Shown here: positions 32,127 to 44,716 of the stretch, one piece after another | How positions within the stretch are numbered: position 1 is the stretch's first letter | Layout of the letters: every line of letters starts with the position of its first letter | Source: Nageia nagi | Lineage: Eukaryota; Pinophyta | Assembly (NCBI GenBank): GCA_050084985.1 | Contig: JBITNC010000001.1 | Coordinates: 104,656,001 to 104,720,000, forward strand | DNA: 64,000 nt | Direction: 5' to 3' | Program-made: the position numbers and the translations under genes | Notes under the pieces: model-generated | Databases searched by the model: none | What the model was told of the DNA's origin: nothing | What the model saw: only the letters and a program-made list of their open reading frames with translations

Positions 32127-35100
32127 ATCTTCTAGCAGCTCTTAGGGGTCTCCATTTTCTAGAAAAAAGAATCAATCAATTACTGCTCCTAGTTACTTGT
32201 TCTAAATAATATCTAATTGCAATCTCAATTGCTACCATCATATCTTGTGGGAGGAAAGCTTGCATCCTTTTATTGAGTTCACTCTATTCTTTATAATTAG
32301 GTTGTGAGAAGATGAGGGAGGCCTTGATCTTCTTAGTATCTAGCTTGAACCCTTCTAAGATACTATTTAACTTTCTAGCATGTAAAAATTTTATAATGTC
32401 TTCCTAAGCTAATTCATTTATTTGCTGTAAATATGAGATTTGTGTATTAGAGAAAGTTTGCTCCAAAAATTGAATGGTATTGGCTGCCTAATTGGTAGCA
32501 CTACCCTATACATTCTCCTCTTCCCATATTTTGGGAACTTTTATTTCCATTAAAGAATTAAAGAATTTATTCACAAATCTTAGCTCTATTATGAGCTAGT
32601 TTTTATTTAGATCCATATTGAATACCAAGCTCTAGAGATCACAAATTTCTTAGATTCTCCTTTGATAAGACTGCTTAGGCCTTAGGGAGACCATTGCAAA
32701 CTCTTTTTTAGTTAGAATCCTCAATTGAACCTGCATCCTCTTTAAGAATTTCCTAGATATCTCTAGAGTTTACTTATGGAGAGCAAATTGAGCATGAAAT
32801 TCTTTAATGGCCTGAATTGCTTATTCCTTAAGTAGGTGCAAGTGAGATAATGTTATCATTTTGTCACCAACTTGCTCTACCAAGGATTTTCTAAAATTTT
32901 TCATCAATAATAGTAGCTTTACATTATCTTCTAATAGAATTTTATTCATTGCATTAATAGTCTACATTTCAACCTCAATTTGCTTAAGTTTTTGAGCATC
33001 TACCATTGCAGCCTAAGCTTTAAGTTCTTCTATTATTTGGTTTGTAGTGTCTAACTATTCTTTTGATATCACCATGCTTTTATCAAATTTAATTTTTTGC
33101 TTCTCCAACTTTATAATCAATTCTTTATTATTGTTCTACAACTTAGCTATTATTTTATCTTTAAGGGAGTAGTCCTTATATTGATCAACTTTCTTATTCA
33201 ATTTTTCAATTTTAATCTCCATTGATTGAATACTCTTTTTGATCACTATTGAAGTGTTGACCAAGAATTTGGACTAGTAAATGGTTGGTGCACTCTACAT
33301 ACTCACATTTATTACAACCATGGAGTTAGCTCTAGATGTCCTTCATTGAAAGGCATCTAAGCAATTTTGATATCTCTTATCTCTATCACTTTGCTTAAAA
33401 TTCTCAACTATTGCTTAGGCAGCAAAAGAGATTTATTTACAAAAGTTGCCCAATCAATGGGCTCTACAATTTGTGTAGAAAAAATGGATTTTATTTCCTC
33501 TTGCAAGGTAATTGGAATAAAAGAATGAATGGAAACAATTTCACCTATAATAGGTGTCTTAGCTTGCTAAATTGATTGAGGAGGCTAGGGAGGAGTTAAT
33601 TACTAGACCTTTGGTTTAGGCTCAACCTCTTCCATTGCCTCACCTATTTCTTTAGGCTCATTTATTGGGCTAGAGTCCTTCTTCTTAAATTCATCATCAT
33701 CATCTTCATAATCTCTTGACCCTCTTCTAGGTGCCAACATTGCTATTTCTCTAGCCTCAAGTACACTTTCCCCACTTGGTTGAATCTAACTTTGTTCTTC
33801 TATCAGGGTCTCCTCTTACTATTATTCTTGGGCTTATTTTGTACTACCAACTTTAGTATCCTATGGCTTTTTATATTCTTTATGATCAAGAATTTTTTCT
33901 TCTTGCATAACCACCCTTGAAAGTTCTTCCATTGCCTCCAAAGGTGAAGGGATAGTCACTTGTGACTGTGACCTTGCTATGGCTAATCAACACTTTTTTA
34001 TGGGTCATTGCCCTTCTCTAATTTGTATTCCTTTTGAGCAAGAGTTTGAATCTTTCTATTCTTCTTAGGAAAAGATTCCTAGGAAGAAGTGGCGGTATCT
34101 GAAGGGTCTTGTTTCCCTTTCTTTGGAGCTTGAATTATAATAATTATTTGGCTTCTATGCATTGTCCTCCCCTTTATAGCAGGTTTCCCATGAAAATGAG
34201 GAGGGAGTGGCTATCCTAACTATAATAGTGGATCCTTAGAATACTCTAACTCCCAATATTTTTCATATTTGAAATTTTCAAATAATTCACCTTCAATATG
34301 GTGAATTTTGGTGGTGTATTCAAATTTGAATTTTGTGAAGTAATGAATTTTATTGGGACCCCATCCAAGATATGCTTATTGGGTGAGGACCTTTGGGTTG
34401 AGGAAAAAATCTTACCTCTTATTCTCCTAATTTTTATACTTTCTTATTCCCTCTAAAGCCATCCAAGCTTTATTTAAAGGTACAAATTCTCAATCAAGGT
34501 ATAATTCTACCTCCTACTCTATTTTATTTACAAAATATTCAATATGGGGCCTACTATCATGCATGAATGCTAGACATTTTTTGCTACTCCTTATTAACTA
34601 GGTTATCTCTCCTAATGGATCATACATTCATATAGTTTCCACCTTATTTAATTTGAAATTTTGTACAAGGAATTAAGTAATGCTTTCTATATATCCTATC
34701 TCTAATAGAGTGAAATGTTTTGTAGATGTTGGTATATTTACAATAGATTTGAAATTTCCCCAACCCCATATTTAGTTTCTATTACATAGATTTGCCTACT
34801 CATATCTATTGAATACAATTTGGAGGTTACATACTTAGGCAAAATGAATGGTTTATCAAAATATCTATACCTTATGATCATGATGCAATCTTTCAAGAAG
34901 TACTAATCACTAATTTTATTCCTACCTTGTAACTCTCTTATTGTGCTCTTGCATAGCCTACTGGGGTATTTCCCAATCAAAATTTTTATTGCAATGGCAT
35001 AAAATTTGTCCATAAACTCATAATAATACCCATGTAACTTACTCAAAACTAGTACCATCAAATTAATCATCATTGAGGCATCATTGGAGCTAGTTGCCTC

Positions 35101-35960
35101 AATTGGGAGCCCTGCCTCTACTAACTTATCCAAATTTTGATGGATGAAAAGCCACCAAAGATAGGAAGAATGCATAAAATATAACTTCTCTATTTTGAAT
35201 AAGAATCTCTTAATTTCTTTGGTTATGAAGGCTAAAAAATCATAGCAGACATGGGATTCTAAAATATTATATGCCATGCATACCATGGCCTCATCTACTT
35301 CTATCTATGTCTTCTTCTCTAGAATCACCATGATTGCCTATAGCACTTCTTTATATTTTATTCTTTCAAAAAGAGCTATTTGATATCTCAATAAGAGTTT
35401 TTATTTCTTGCTATCTTGGTATCTTTCATTAATCTAGTTCAACATCTCATCTTGATTGATATAAAAATCAAATTTCTTCCTTTTAAATCAATTTGCATTT
35501 TTACATGAAATGTCCAATCTGCTGAAACAACAAATGCTTAGACAATGGAATCCAAAGAGTAGTCCACCACCACTTCAAACATTGGTTTTGAATTTTGTTC
35601 CTCTTCAGTGCCCTTGTACATGCATATTTGATACGCCTTTTGATGATGCATGTACATTAGAGAGTATAAAAGCTTAGGGCATGTGAAAGACTCATAAGGC
35701 ACATAATATGCTAAACCCTAGTCAATCATAGTAGCTCTCCTAGAATAAGTAAGAGATTTTCCTTTTCCAATGACTTTAGGAGTATTTAATCTCAAAAGCA
35801 TATGGCTAGGGTCAGCTCTCCATGTATCCATATGATTGATCACTCCCATTTTGGTCCAGTTCACTCCTAGTGCATTCTCAAGATATTCTTCTTGCAATGA
35901 AAGTAAGTCAGTGTTGAGTTGCTCTATTTTGTTTGTAGAGGATGATTGAGAAGTTTCCAT
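32127..35960 (-). pseudogene. Sense extra ORF (aORF) of element B
   Basis: ATG at 35960 (METSQSSSTNKIEQLNTDL). N-terminal VPYESFTCPKLLYSLMYM aligns with the APKLVDLVKRG block of element D. LDSIVQAFVVSADW aligns with PPSIVKAFNPLP. DKPFILPKYVTSKLYSIDMS (about 34850) aligns with APFLLPIHVIDWVFSMEFAR. A Glu/Pro/Ser-rich middle lies at about 34200-33550 and a long coiled coil at about 33260-32170 (KSIQSMEIKIEKLNKKVDQY, NNKELIIKLEKQK). Coding similarity reaches to within about 50 bp of the 3' LTR. Function unknown; env-like by position and layout only. Broken by many stops. Confidence 0.72.
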
Positions 35961-36520
35961 GATCTCACCTTTTCTTGAACCTTTGGTAATAATTAAAATT
36001 ATAGTTTAGGCAATAGGAGGTCTTGCAACTTCACTTTTTTTCTCAAGGCAACTCAGCTTTAAAATATCTTTACTTTGAATGCTCTAAAACTTAAGTGCTT
36101 AAAATATGCAAAGTGTCAAACTAAGAGTATGGGAAGAGCTTTATTTTTCCAAGATTGATAGATTTCCATTAATGACAATTACTCCTTAAGGATCTCAAGA
36201 TCTACATATTGTATGAACCTGGCTAGCATAAACTAGATTGGTAATTTCAAAGCATACCATATTTAATTTGTTGTACTTGTATGGTGGTTCATGAAATCTA
36301 AGGAAATCTTTCCTTAAATGCCATTTAATTTAGTTACAACTGGATAGCATATCAGCATTAACTCTTGCCTAAGCTGAATTAAATTTAACAACTAGGTAGT
36401 ATGTCAATAGTTAATTCCTAATAAATTTGATCATTAAAAGCTATTAACTCTTTTTGAAAACTATTCAAATAATCAAAAAAAAAAATTATAACATTTATTT
36501 ATAGTATTTATACTATACAA
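35961..36520. other. Spacer between integrase and extra ORF, element B
   Basis: About 560 bp, AT-rich, with a short imperfect direct repeat (AACTGGATAGCATATCA near 36348 and AACTAGGTAGTATGTCA near 36400). No frame on either strand. Confidence 0.55.
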
Positions 36521-37800
36521 TGCCTGGCAAGGAATTCAATTTTACCTCATCACTTGGTAATGCTTTAAATAGATCTCATTAATGGGAATAGGTAATTCTT
36601 AGGACTCAGTAACATCTTGTAACTTGCATGCATTATTTTGCATAGCCTAAGTAATGACATAAGGCCCACTCCAAATAGAGTCAAATTTTTGGTGTCTCCT
36701 AGGTTTTGTTCTTTTCTCATCCTATTTGAGAACAATATCACTCAATTCAAACTTTACTTAGGAAGACTTTTCTTATCAAACCACCTCTTGATGATGCTTT
36801 GGCAATGCTAGAATGACTCATATGCTTTGTTGTGATCTTCCTCCAATTTTAAGAGCTGATTATATCTAGATTATAATGGCTCAAAGTCATGGTCTTCCAT
36901 TTCTTGTAGGATTTCCAATGTTGGTAACTCCATGTGTATTGGCAATACTAGTCTTTTACCATATACTAATGCATATAGGATGTTTTTATTGCTAATTTTA
37001 TACTAATTCTATCAACCTTTAATGCATAGTTCAATTGTGTATGCCACTATCAAGGATTCCCTTCAATTGTTCTCTTGATAATCTAGGTTAGGTTTTTGTT
37101 AATTAATTCAACTAACCTATTACCCTATGGGTAACAGTTTGAAGAGAATAACTAGTAGATTTTGTATTGAGCTACAAAGATTGATAGATTACCTCCAGTA
37201 AATGCTAGACCATTATCTAACACTATAGTTTATGGGATTCCAAAGTGGGTGATTATTCTTTTAATTATTTTTATCATCACTTCTTGATCTGCATATTTTC
37301 ATGGCATAGCCTCTAACCATCTAGTGAAGTAGTCTATAGCAATCAAAATAAATTTATCCTATTAAGGAATTAGGGTTTATAACACCAATAAAATCCATAC
37401 CCCTGTATTGAAAAGGTTATTCCACCACTACTAGTCTGAGAGGCATGGTAGATTGTCTTCTTTTTCCCACAAATCTATTGCATTTATCACACTCCCATGC
37501 AATCTTAAATGAATCTTGAAATAGAGTGGGCTAGTAGTATCTAGCTTGTAACACCTTCACTATTGTAGTTGGTCCACTATAGTGCCTACCAAAGAATCTG
37601 TAATGAAATTCATACAATATCCTTCAATATTCATCTTTAATCATGCATCTAAGAAGAGTTTGATCAAAAAACAATTTATATAAGTGGTCATCTATCATAA
37701 CAAATTTAAGGACATGCAACCTAAGCCTTCTTTTTTGGAATATGTCCAGAGCTTCAGGGCAATTACCTATTTGAAAATAAATAATAATTTGCTTAATCCA
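36521..37800 (-). pseudogene. pol: Integrase of element B
   Basis: Core motif NCYPQGNRLVELINKNL near 37120 keeps the catalytic Glu, unlike copies D and H (the Gln codon is a stop). The first-Asp region is recognisable near 37400 (minus strand of AAATCCATACCCCTG) and the second near 37210. The C-terminal domain ends near 36530. Stops and shifts throughout. Confidence 0.75.
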
Positions 37801-37849
37801 ATCACTCTCTTGATTTAGTTGCTATTAATCTTCCATAAAATAAATTATA

Positions 37850-38350
37850 TGTGAAGCTTTAGCCATATTCTAACATAGAACCCTACCTCTGATTAGCTTG
37901 GTTGGTTTGATTTCTATATCATATTCTATTATCTTAGTAATCTAGCTAGCTCTTCTTTCACCTAAATCTCCTTGTATAATATAATTTATTACATCTAGAT
38001 GAATAGTATACACAAGGATTATATTGTGGGAGACATAATGCTTGAAATTTTTAAGTCCTTTCATAATAGAAAACACTTTCTTTTCAATAAATGAATACCT
38101 TTATTAGTGTTGATGCAGTGTTTGGCTATGAAAAGCAATTGGGTATTCCTCATTATTGTCATCCCTCTATGCAAGAATTATAGCTATGCTCTTGTCTACT
38201 CCATGTGCATACATAATGAAATCTTTTGACATATCAAGATTCTTAAGCATCAAAGCTTTAGTTATAGCCTTCTTTATTTCTTTGAAAGCTATTTTTGCTT
38301 CATATGAATAGGAAAATTCAGCATCTTTTTTAAGCATAGAAGTGATTGGT
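37850..38350 (-). pseudogene. pol: Ordinary RNase H of element B
   Basis: Motifs SKDFIMYAHGVDKSIAIIL (about 38230) and YTIHLDVINYIIQG (about 38010). The first catalytic Asp is His and the TDH Asp is Ile. Confidence 0.78.
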
Positions 38351-39190
38351 GATACAACATTTGAAAAATTATTTATAAATTTCCTAACAAAATTGATCTA
38401 ACCAAGGAATGACTGTAAGGCCTTTTTGTTGGATGGAAGTGGTAATGCTTCTATAGCTTTCACTCTATTTGGATCAATTGCTAGCCTTTCCTTTGAGACA
38501 ATATGTCTAAGAAGCTTTTCTTAATTGACCATAAAAACTAACTTTTTGGGTTGATAGAAATTCCAAATTTCATGCATTTTTCAAATACTAATCTTAGATG
38601 TTCTAGATGATCACTTCTACTTTTGGATAAGATAGTGATATCATCTAGATAAGTCAATATGATCTTGTTTATTAGCTCATCAAATGCATGATCCATGGCT
38701 CTTTGAAAAGTAGCTTCTACATTAGAAAGACCAAATGACATCCTTTGGAAAGTAAATGCACCCCAACCATAAATGCTATCTTAAATTGATCTTCATCCTT
38801 CACCCAAATTTGATCAAATCTTGAGTAACCATCTATCATTGAAAAGCAACAAGCTCTAGCTACTATATGTAGGATCTATTCCATAGGAGGGAGAGGATAA
38901 TTATCTTTCAAGGATAATTTATTCAAATTTTTGAAATCAATGCAAAGTATGATTTATCAATTTTTCTTTCTCATAGGAACTAAATTTGCAACCCAAGAAA
39001 ATTGCTTAATTGGAAAAATGATTTTGAATCAAGGAGTTTGATTAACTCCTATTTTATAGTTTCTTCTATTTTTGGATTTATAGGTCTTTGCTTTTGCCTA
39101 TATGGTTTAGCATTTGGTTGAAGCTCAACTATATGTTGAATTACATTTTTATCATATGTCTTGAGATCATCAAAAGTTTAAGTAATTACC
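38351..39190 (-). pseudogene. pol: Reverse transcriptase of element B
   Basis: TFQRMSFGLSNVEATFQRAM and LTYLDDITILSKSRSDHLEH are clear (38760-38600), with YLDD at 38640-38651. Upstream the finger and palm blocks are frame-shifted but visible (38780-39100). The Gln before RM is a CAA here, whereas element E has TAG at the same place. Confidence 0.88.
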
Positions 39191-39480
39191 TAGGAAAACT
39201 CATGATAAATCTAAGACATAGTACCTTTTTTACATTAGAGCATTCTAAACCAACTTTTATGAATTTACCAGGTTCTACCTCTAGCTCAACATAATTCTCC
39301 TTCAAGATGACCAAAGACTTGGCCTTTAGGACATCTTTTGAATCAAATAGTCTTTCAAAAGAGAGCAACCCTTTTGGTCTTACATTATTTCTTAGTTGAA
39401 TGATGTCTAATTCTTGAAAACAATCAAACATATCATGAGTACCAAAAGTGTGAGCCACTGCTTCATCTATAAGGAAATTG
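39191..39480 (-). pseudogene. pol: Linker between aRNH and RT, element B
   Basis: Contains LDIIQLRNNVRPKGLLSFER and EPGKFIKVGLECSNV. The same linker precedes RT in element H. It is probably the N-terminal extension of RT. Confidence 0.75.
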
Positions 39481-39499
39481 GAAATATGCTCATTAGAGT

Positions 39500-39985
39500 C
39501 AAATACCTGCTAGAAGCTTGCAATATCAAGAATTGAAGGCCTACATTGCACTTTAACTCCAAGAGTTCCTCTTCTATAATGTGTAGGGTTATAATGTGCT
39601 CCTTTTCTAGCAAGTGCATCAGCTATTTGATTGTGCTTCTTGGGAATAGATACAAAATTGATAGCCAAAAATGATTCCAATAAGTCCCATAATCTATTCT
39701 TATAGTTCCTCAAATAATGGTGCTTAGCAATGATCTAATTCCTAACTTGCTTGATGAACAATTTAGAATCACCATGGATAATTAGACATCTGATACCTAA
39801 ACTAATTGCTTTGGATAATCTTAAACAAAGGGCTTCATATTTAATAACATTGTTAGTATAGGTCCTTGTGTATCGAAAGGAGACTCTTTTGGTAATCCAT
39901 TTGGAAGATTTGAGGATGACCCTAGCTCTACATCCATGTCTACATAAAGAACCATCAAAATACATTATCCATACCTCTTATTATT
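39500..39985 (-). pseudogene. pol: Archaeal-type RNase H (aRNH) between protease and RT, element B
   Basis: The four acidic positions are intact: Asp in MYFDGSLCRHG, Glu in NNVIKYEALCLRL, Asp in IHGDSKLFIKQV, Asp in HNQIADALARKGAH. One stop (Gln position) follows IKQVRN. It lies upstream of the linker and RT and downstream of protease, exactly as in element E. Confidence 0.88.
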
Positions 39986-40229
39986 TATCAACAATAATTT
40001 AAATTGGTTGAAATTTTTCATATAAATAATAATTACCCATGCTAGCATCTATTATCTGATAATTTAGATCATTGGCTATTAGAACTTCCATTGTTAGCAG
40101 TGATTCTCTTAGTGTATAATTTTCAAATATTTCCATTGATTATGGATCATTTATGCAATTTACTTCATTTATCCTCTTGATATGGATAGCTTTAGTTCCC
40201 TCATTTAGAATCTTTGTCTATTTGTTTTG

Positions 40230-40570
40230 GAAGAGAAGTAGGAGATGACTATAGTCTAAGGCTAAATACCCTCCCAATTTAGCAATAAATTCTCTAGAAA
40301 GACAAATTTTGAATAGAGATGGAATATCAACTACAATAATGTCCTAGACAACACTAATGTTAAGGAAAGCATTCAAAGTTATTTGAACACCTTTATCACT
40401 ACCAACAACATCTATTGAGGAAGAATCCAACTGTATGACCCCATCAATGCATCTTGTAATGTACATTTTCATTTCATCTACAATAGATTTTAGAATAATA
40501 GTTATGGCAATCTTAGTATAAATCATACAATTATTTACTACCCAACCTTCTAATCTTAGGGATAAATAGA
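40230..40570 (-). pseudogene. pol: Aspartic protease of element B, active site lost
   Basis: Aligned with element E, the active-site region reads NCMIYTKIAITII where E has NCLVDSGVATTVM, so Asp is Tyr. The downstream region is well kept: DGVIQLDSSSIDVVGSD and ICLSREFIAKLGGYLALD (about 40310-40255). Confidence 0.75.
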
Positions 40571-42250
40571 AAGGTGGGGGTCTTATTACACCTACTAGAG
40601 CTAAAGGGACAACTTCAAGAATAACATAGATAGGATTTTCTTCATTTATCCTTTTTTTTATTATTTCTTAATTTTAAAGCTTCTTGCAGAAGGTCTAGTT
40701 GACTTTGTATTTTTAATGCATCAAACATTTTCATTCTAGGAGTTTTCTTTAATTCTTCCATAATATTATATGAAACATATGGGATAGACTTACTTGGTTC
40801 ATTTTGTTGATGTGCTTTGAAGTGTTGAGTAGCCTTTTCTTTATGATAATTAGTAATAAAAGGATGTCTCAACATGCTAGGTATTTCCTTATTTGGGACT
40901 TCTTTTCTGATTACAATAGGGTTTATTTCACTTGGGACACTAGTTCTTAGGTTTGATAGAATAGTACTTGGATTAAATGAGACTTGATGTTGTTGGTTAT
41001 AAGGATGATCTAAGGGTGTCTTAGCTTTCTTTAGGTTTAGGTTGGGGTTGAGTTGGAGATGGATACTACTAAGTGGCTTGAGGTTACTATGGGGCTACTG
41101 AAGAAGTTGCTTTGGTTTGAACATAATTTGCTTATTCCCTAGCAAATCTCAAAACCCAAAAATTTACCATTGTGAGGTCAACAGCAGGATCTGAAGTAGG
41201 TTCTACCAATTAGTCAAAATGTAACCCTAAATATTGATGTTGATATACCGCACATGAATTTGGAAAATGAGGAGCTAAACATGGTGGAAACCAATCCATA
41301 ATGCTTGAAGCAACACTATCTATAGAATTGATTATAATAGCATTCTTAATTATTTTAGGAGGATTAGCCTATTCTTATTGATTGACACTAGGTTAGAATA
41401 TTGGTTGATATTGATTATCATATCTTCTATAGTTAAAACCATGATTCTACCTTTCTTACAAAGTGAGCTTGTTGGATAGATTTTTTATAGTTATTTACAA
41501 CTACCTTATCCTTTCCTCTGATTGAGACTTGGGTTTAGTACTAGTACTTGTAGATGCGAGAGTAGGTAATGCTAGTAGTTGATTTTGAATAGTAGGTTTG
41601 GGAGGAGGTGGTAAGGTGGTAAGGTGATAACTTTAAGATGACCTATTTGTAGAGTTTGCTTAGGAGGTAAACTAGGAAATACAAGCATGATCATTCTAAA
41701 TTACATTTTACCAAAGGAAACCAAAGTATCTTCTTCAATCTTAGCCATTTGATAAACATATAAGAATGTATCTTCTAACATAACAATAAGCATATTAAGG
41801 TCAAGAAGGAAAGATTTTTAGTAATATACCATAGCTTGAGTATTATTTGGTCTTATCCTTATTGGTATGGATTTCCATGTTCTCTTAAATACAATATTAA
41901 ATTCATCAATAGATTCATGTGGATGCCTTTTAATACATGCTATGAGGGTAAGGAATGTGCTATCATCACCATCTATAGAAAACATTTTAATCAAGGGCTA
42001 ACATAACTCTCCCATGAATTTATAGATTGGGGGGTGAGAGTCCTAAACCATTTAGTTTCTTTGTCTTCAAATAATGTGATAATAACCTTGTTATTACAAT
42101 TTCATTAGTAATATTAAAGCTTGAAGCCAGGAATGATACATCTTGGTAATGCTCATATGGCATCTTTTTAGAGCCATCATACTTAGGTAAAACTTTAAAA
42201 GTTGCTTGAGGTATTGGTAGTGAATTAGTAGCTACAACCAAGGGATGACT
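40571..42250 (-). pseudogene. gag: Gag of element B
   Basis: Start near 42241: VVATNSLPIPQATFKVLPKY, YEHYQDVSFLASSFNI and VITRLLSHYLKTKKLNGLGL align with the gag core of element E. A reduced knuckle PPCLAPHFPNSCAVY lies near 41285-41235. The pre-protease motif NIMEELKKTPRMKMFDALKI (near 40770) matches NIMVELNRTLVRVSLFEAL of E. Heavily interrupted between 42000 and 41300. Confidence 0.75.
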
Positions 42251-42673
42251 GTTATTCTAGATAAGGAAGTATGTTGGCTAAGTCATACTTGGAGGATGTA
42301 TAAGAGGTGAAGGATTTTTTGGAAATGAATCAAATATAATTAATAAAGAGGTAGCTCTAAAAGGTATCAAAGGTGATGCAACTTAAGATATTTTCCATCT
42401 AGTCCTCTTATACGGAAGTGATAGCTCTTGAAATTTAGGCTATCTTAAGGACTTTTTGACACTACTTCTAGTTAGCCTACATTTTGGAGGTGCTAGGGTT
42501 CAAAAAAAGTGACTAGTTGATAGCAAAGTCACTAATAAGGTCATCAAAACCTTATAATATTGAAGGATCAAATTGATAATTCATTAGATGAAGTTAGCAG
42601 GCCTAATAATGCCCACTAAATATACAATTTAGCTTGGGTACCATCAGGTATGCTAAAAATAGAACTAATCTAC
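42251..42673 (-). other. Leader and primer-site region of element B
   Basis: About 420 bp between the 5' LTR and gag. Near 42640-42655 (minus) lies TAGCATACCTGATGGTAC, a decayed form of element E's TGGCATGCCCGATGGGAC, about 18 bp from the LTR end. No ORF. Confidence 0.55.
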
Positions 42674-44711
42674 TAGTGATCGATATAGTGTAACCTCAAG
42701 GGTTTGGTCTGGTCATGGTCTCCACTTCTTGCAATAATAGGTTCCTTAAAATACTAGAAGGTGGTGGTAATGTGCTCATGTAAATCTTATACTCAATCTT
42801 TAAGTTATAGGTTAGCTCCTATCTATGTTTAAGGTCAAAAGTAACGAGAAAGGGATACAAAGGTAAAGAGTAATAGGAAAGAGATAAATAAATGAATAAC
42901 TAAAATGAGAAATTTATAACTTGGGCATTGCAACATAGGAAACAAACCATAGCCAAGGTTAAGAATAGTAAACTACCTCACACTTGGGGTCTCGTAATCA
43001 CAATACATAGCCATAATTTGAAGTAAACATTTCATACATAACATTCACAAAAGTAATAATAGCCATTTTGTTGCAAAAGAGAAAAGTATTATCTATTTTT
43101 ATTATCATATATGAGTTGCTTTTACATATCAAGAAAATTTGTTAGAATGTTCAACCATTCTAATTTCTAAAACTAGCTATTTATACTTCTTCCCCTTTTG
43201 GGTGGTTGGATCTCCTTATGATACATTATTACTAGTATTGAATGAAATAACTACAATAGTGTTATTTACATAAATGTTACAACTATGCTAGATTGTACAA
43301 TATACAAGTTCAAATCAACATTAACTATCTAGATTTTTTGAATCTTCTAGGGATTTGTAACTTTTAGTTAACCATGTCCATAGAGCTACAATCTTTCCAG
43401 CATGCCATTAACTACTCTTTCTAGAACCCTATAGCTGATTGAGTTTAGCACTATTGCTAATTGAAAGCAGTACTATGGTAGATTGAGTAGTTGTTTTATT
43501 GCACATTGATTGGTATGATTTGATTGTTTGCTTTATTAGCCTCCATCTACTCCTCTACAATCTTCATGATGTCTACTATGGATGTCAATAATTAGAGTAA
43601 TGATGGTTGGTAGATATTATGTATGCTTAAATTGAAAGAACTACCACTATTATGTGGAAATAAGTTGGTGTTGACACATTAATAGGGCCCCAAGGGTCAA
43701 ACATTTAAGATGAAGTGGACCTAAGTGTTATTTCTCATGCATTACTCTTCTATTCCCTCAATGGGCTTAATGTTCTTCTTTCAGGCTTTGTTGGTAATCT
43801 AGTTTCCTTTTGGACCCACTAATTTTCATAAAAATTTGTGACATCATTCTCCAAAATCCTTGGACTCTACAAATGATTTGGTTTTCTTTGATACCTATTG
43901 ATTTTCACAAAAAAATGTGGCATCATACTTTGAAATCCTTGAGTACTATTTACATTTTGATTTTATTGGAACTCGCTAATTTTTTGCTAAAACTTGTGAC
44001 ATCATCCTTCAAAATCCTTAGGTTTTACTAATGATTTGGTTTTCTCTAGGACCCATTAAATTTTACAAAAAATGTGACATCATCTACTAAAATCATCGAT
44101 CTCTATCAATGATCTTCAAGAATCTGTGATGCCTACTATCTATTCTAGGACCCACTTATTTTGATTGAAAATTAGGACATCATGCTTTGAAATCCCTAGG
44201 TTCTATTTACATTTTTCAAAAGTTGTACTCTGTATATATATATATATATATATAAGTCTTGAACTTTCATGTCAATGATTCCTAGAGACTCTAAGGTGAT
44301 AAATATGATTTTGGGCAATTTTGATACATGACTTCTTGGGTGTATTTGGAGAAGATCACATGATTTTTGGGTATTCTAGACTTATGGTTATTAAAAAGTA
44401 AAAGAATTTAAATTTAACACAAGTGTTTTGACAGAATCTTTGGGTGGCCTTATTTACATATCTTCTAGGTATTGAAGAAAGACAAAACTCCTAGATGACT
44501 TTATTTACAAAATGATTCTTGACACTCTAGGGAATAGGGATGTGAATAGGGGGGAAGGTTTAAACAATATAAGACATGAGGACTCTAAAATAATGGTGAT
44601 TTCCTAGGTATTCTTATATACATAGCTTTTGGGTATTAAGAAAAATGAAATAATAAAGAATAAAGAATAGTAAGATTACCCAAATTTTGAGTATTATTTT
44701 GGAAGAATACA
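42674..44711 (-). repeat. 5' LTR of element B
   Basis: 2038 bp, pairing with 30094-32126. Carries the U3 palindrome repeats at about 43800-44200 and a (TA)n tract near 44232-44255. A 5-bp target duplication lies immediately outside (44712-44716). Confidence 0.92.
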
Positions 44712-44716
44712 TCTTC

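Larger units (their letters stand above)
30094..44711 (-). mobile_element. Full-length Tat-like Ty3/Gypsy element B (14.6 kb)
   Basis: Two 2.03-kb LTRs flank an interior read on the minus strand: gag, protease, aRNH, RT, RNase H, integrase, spacer, 3.8-kb extra ORF. The target duplication is CCTTC (30089-30093) and TCTTC (44712-44716), and the unoccupied target CCTTC survives at 46708-46712 in the other LTR of element A. It is the only copy of the family in the window with both ends, so it defines the architecture. All reading frames carry stops or shifts. Confidence 0.92.

Noticed and set aside
1-36000. Calling the extra ORF a true envelope gene.
   Set aside because: Position, proline-rich section and coiled coil fit, but no signal peptide, cleavage site or shared transmembrane segment is visible in all three copies.
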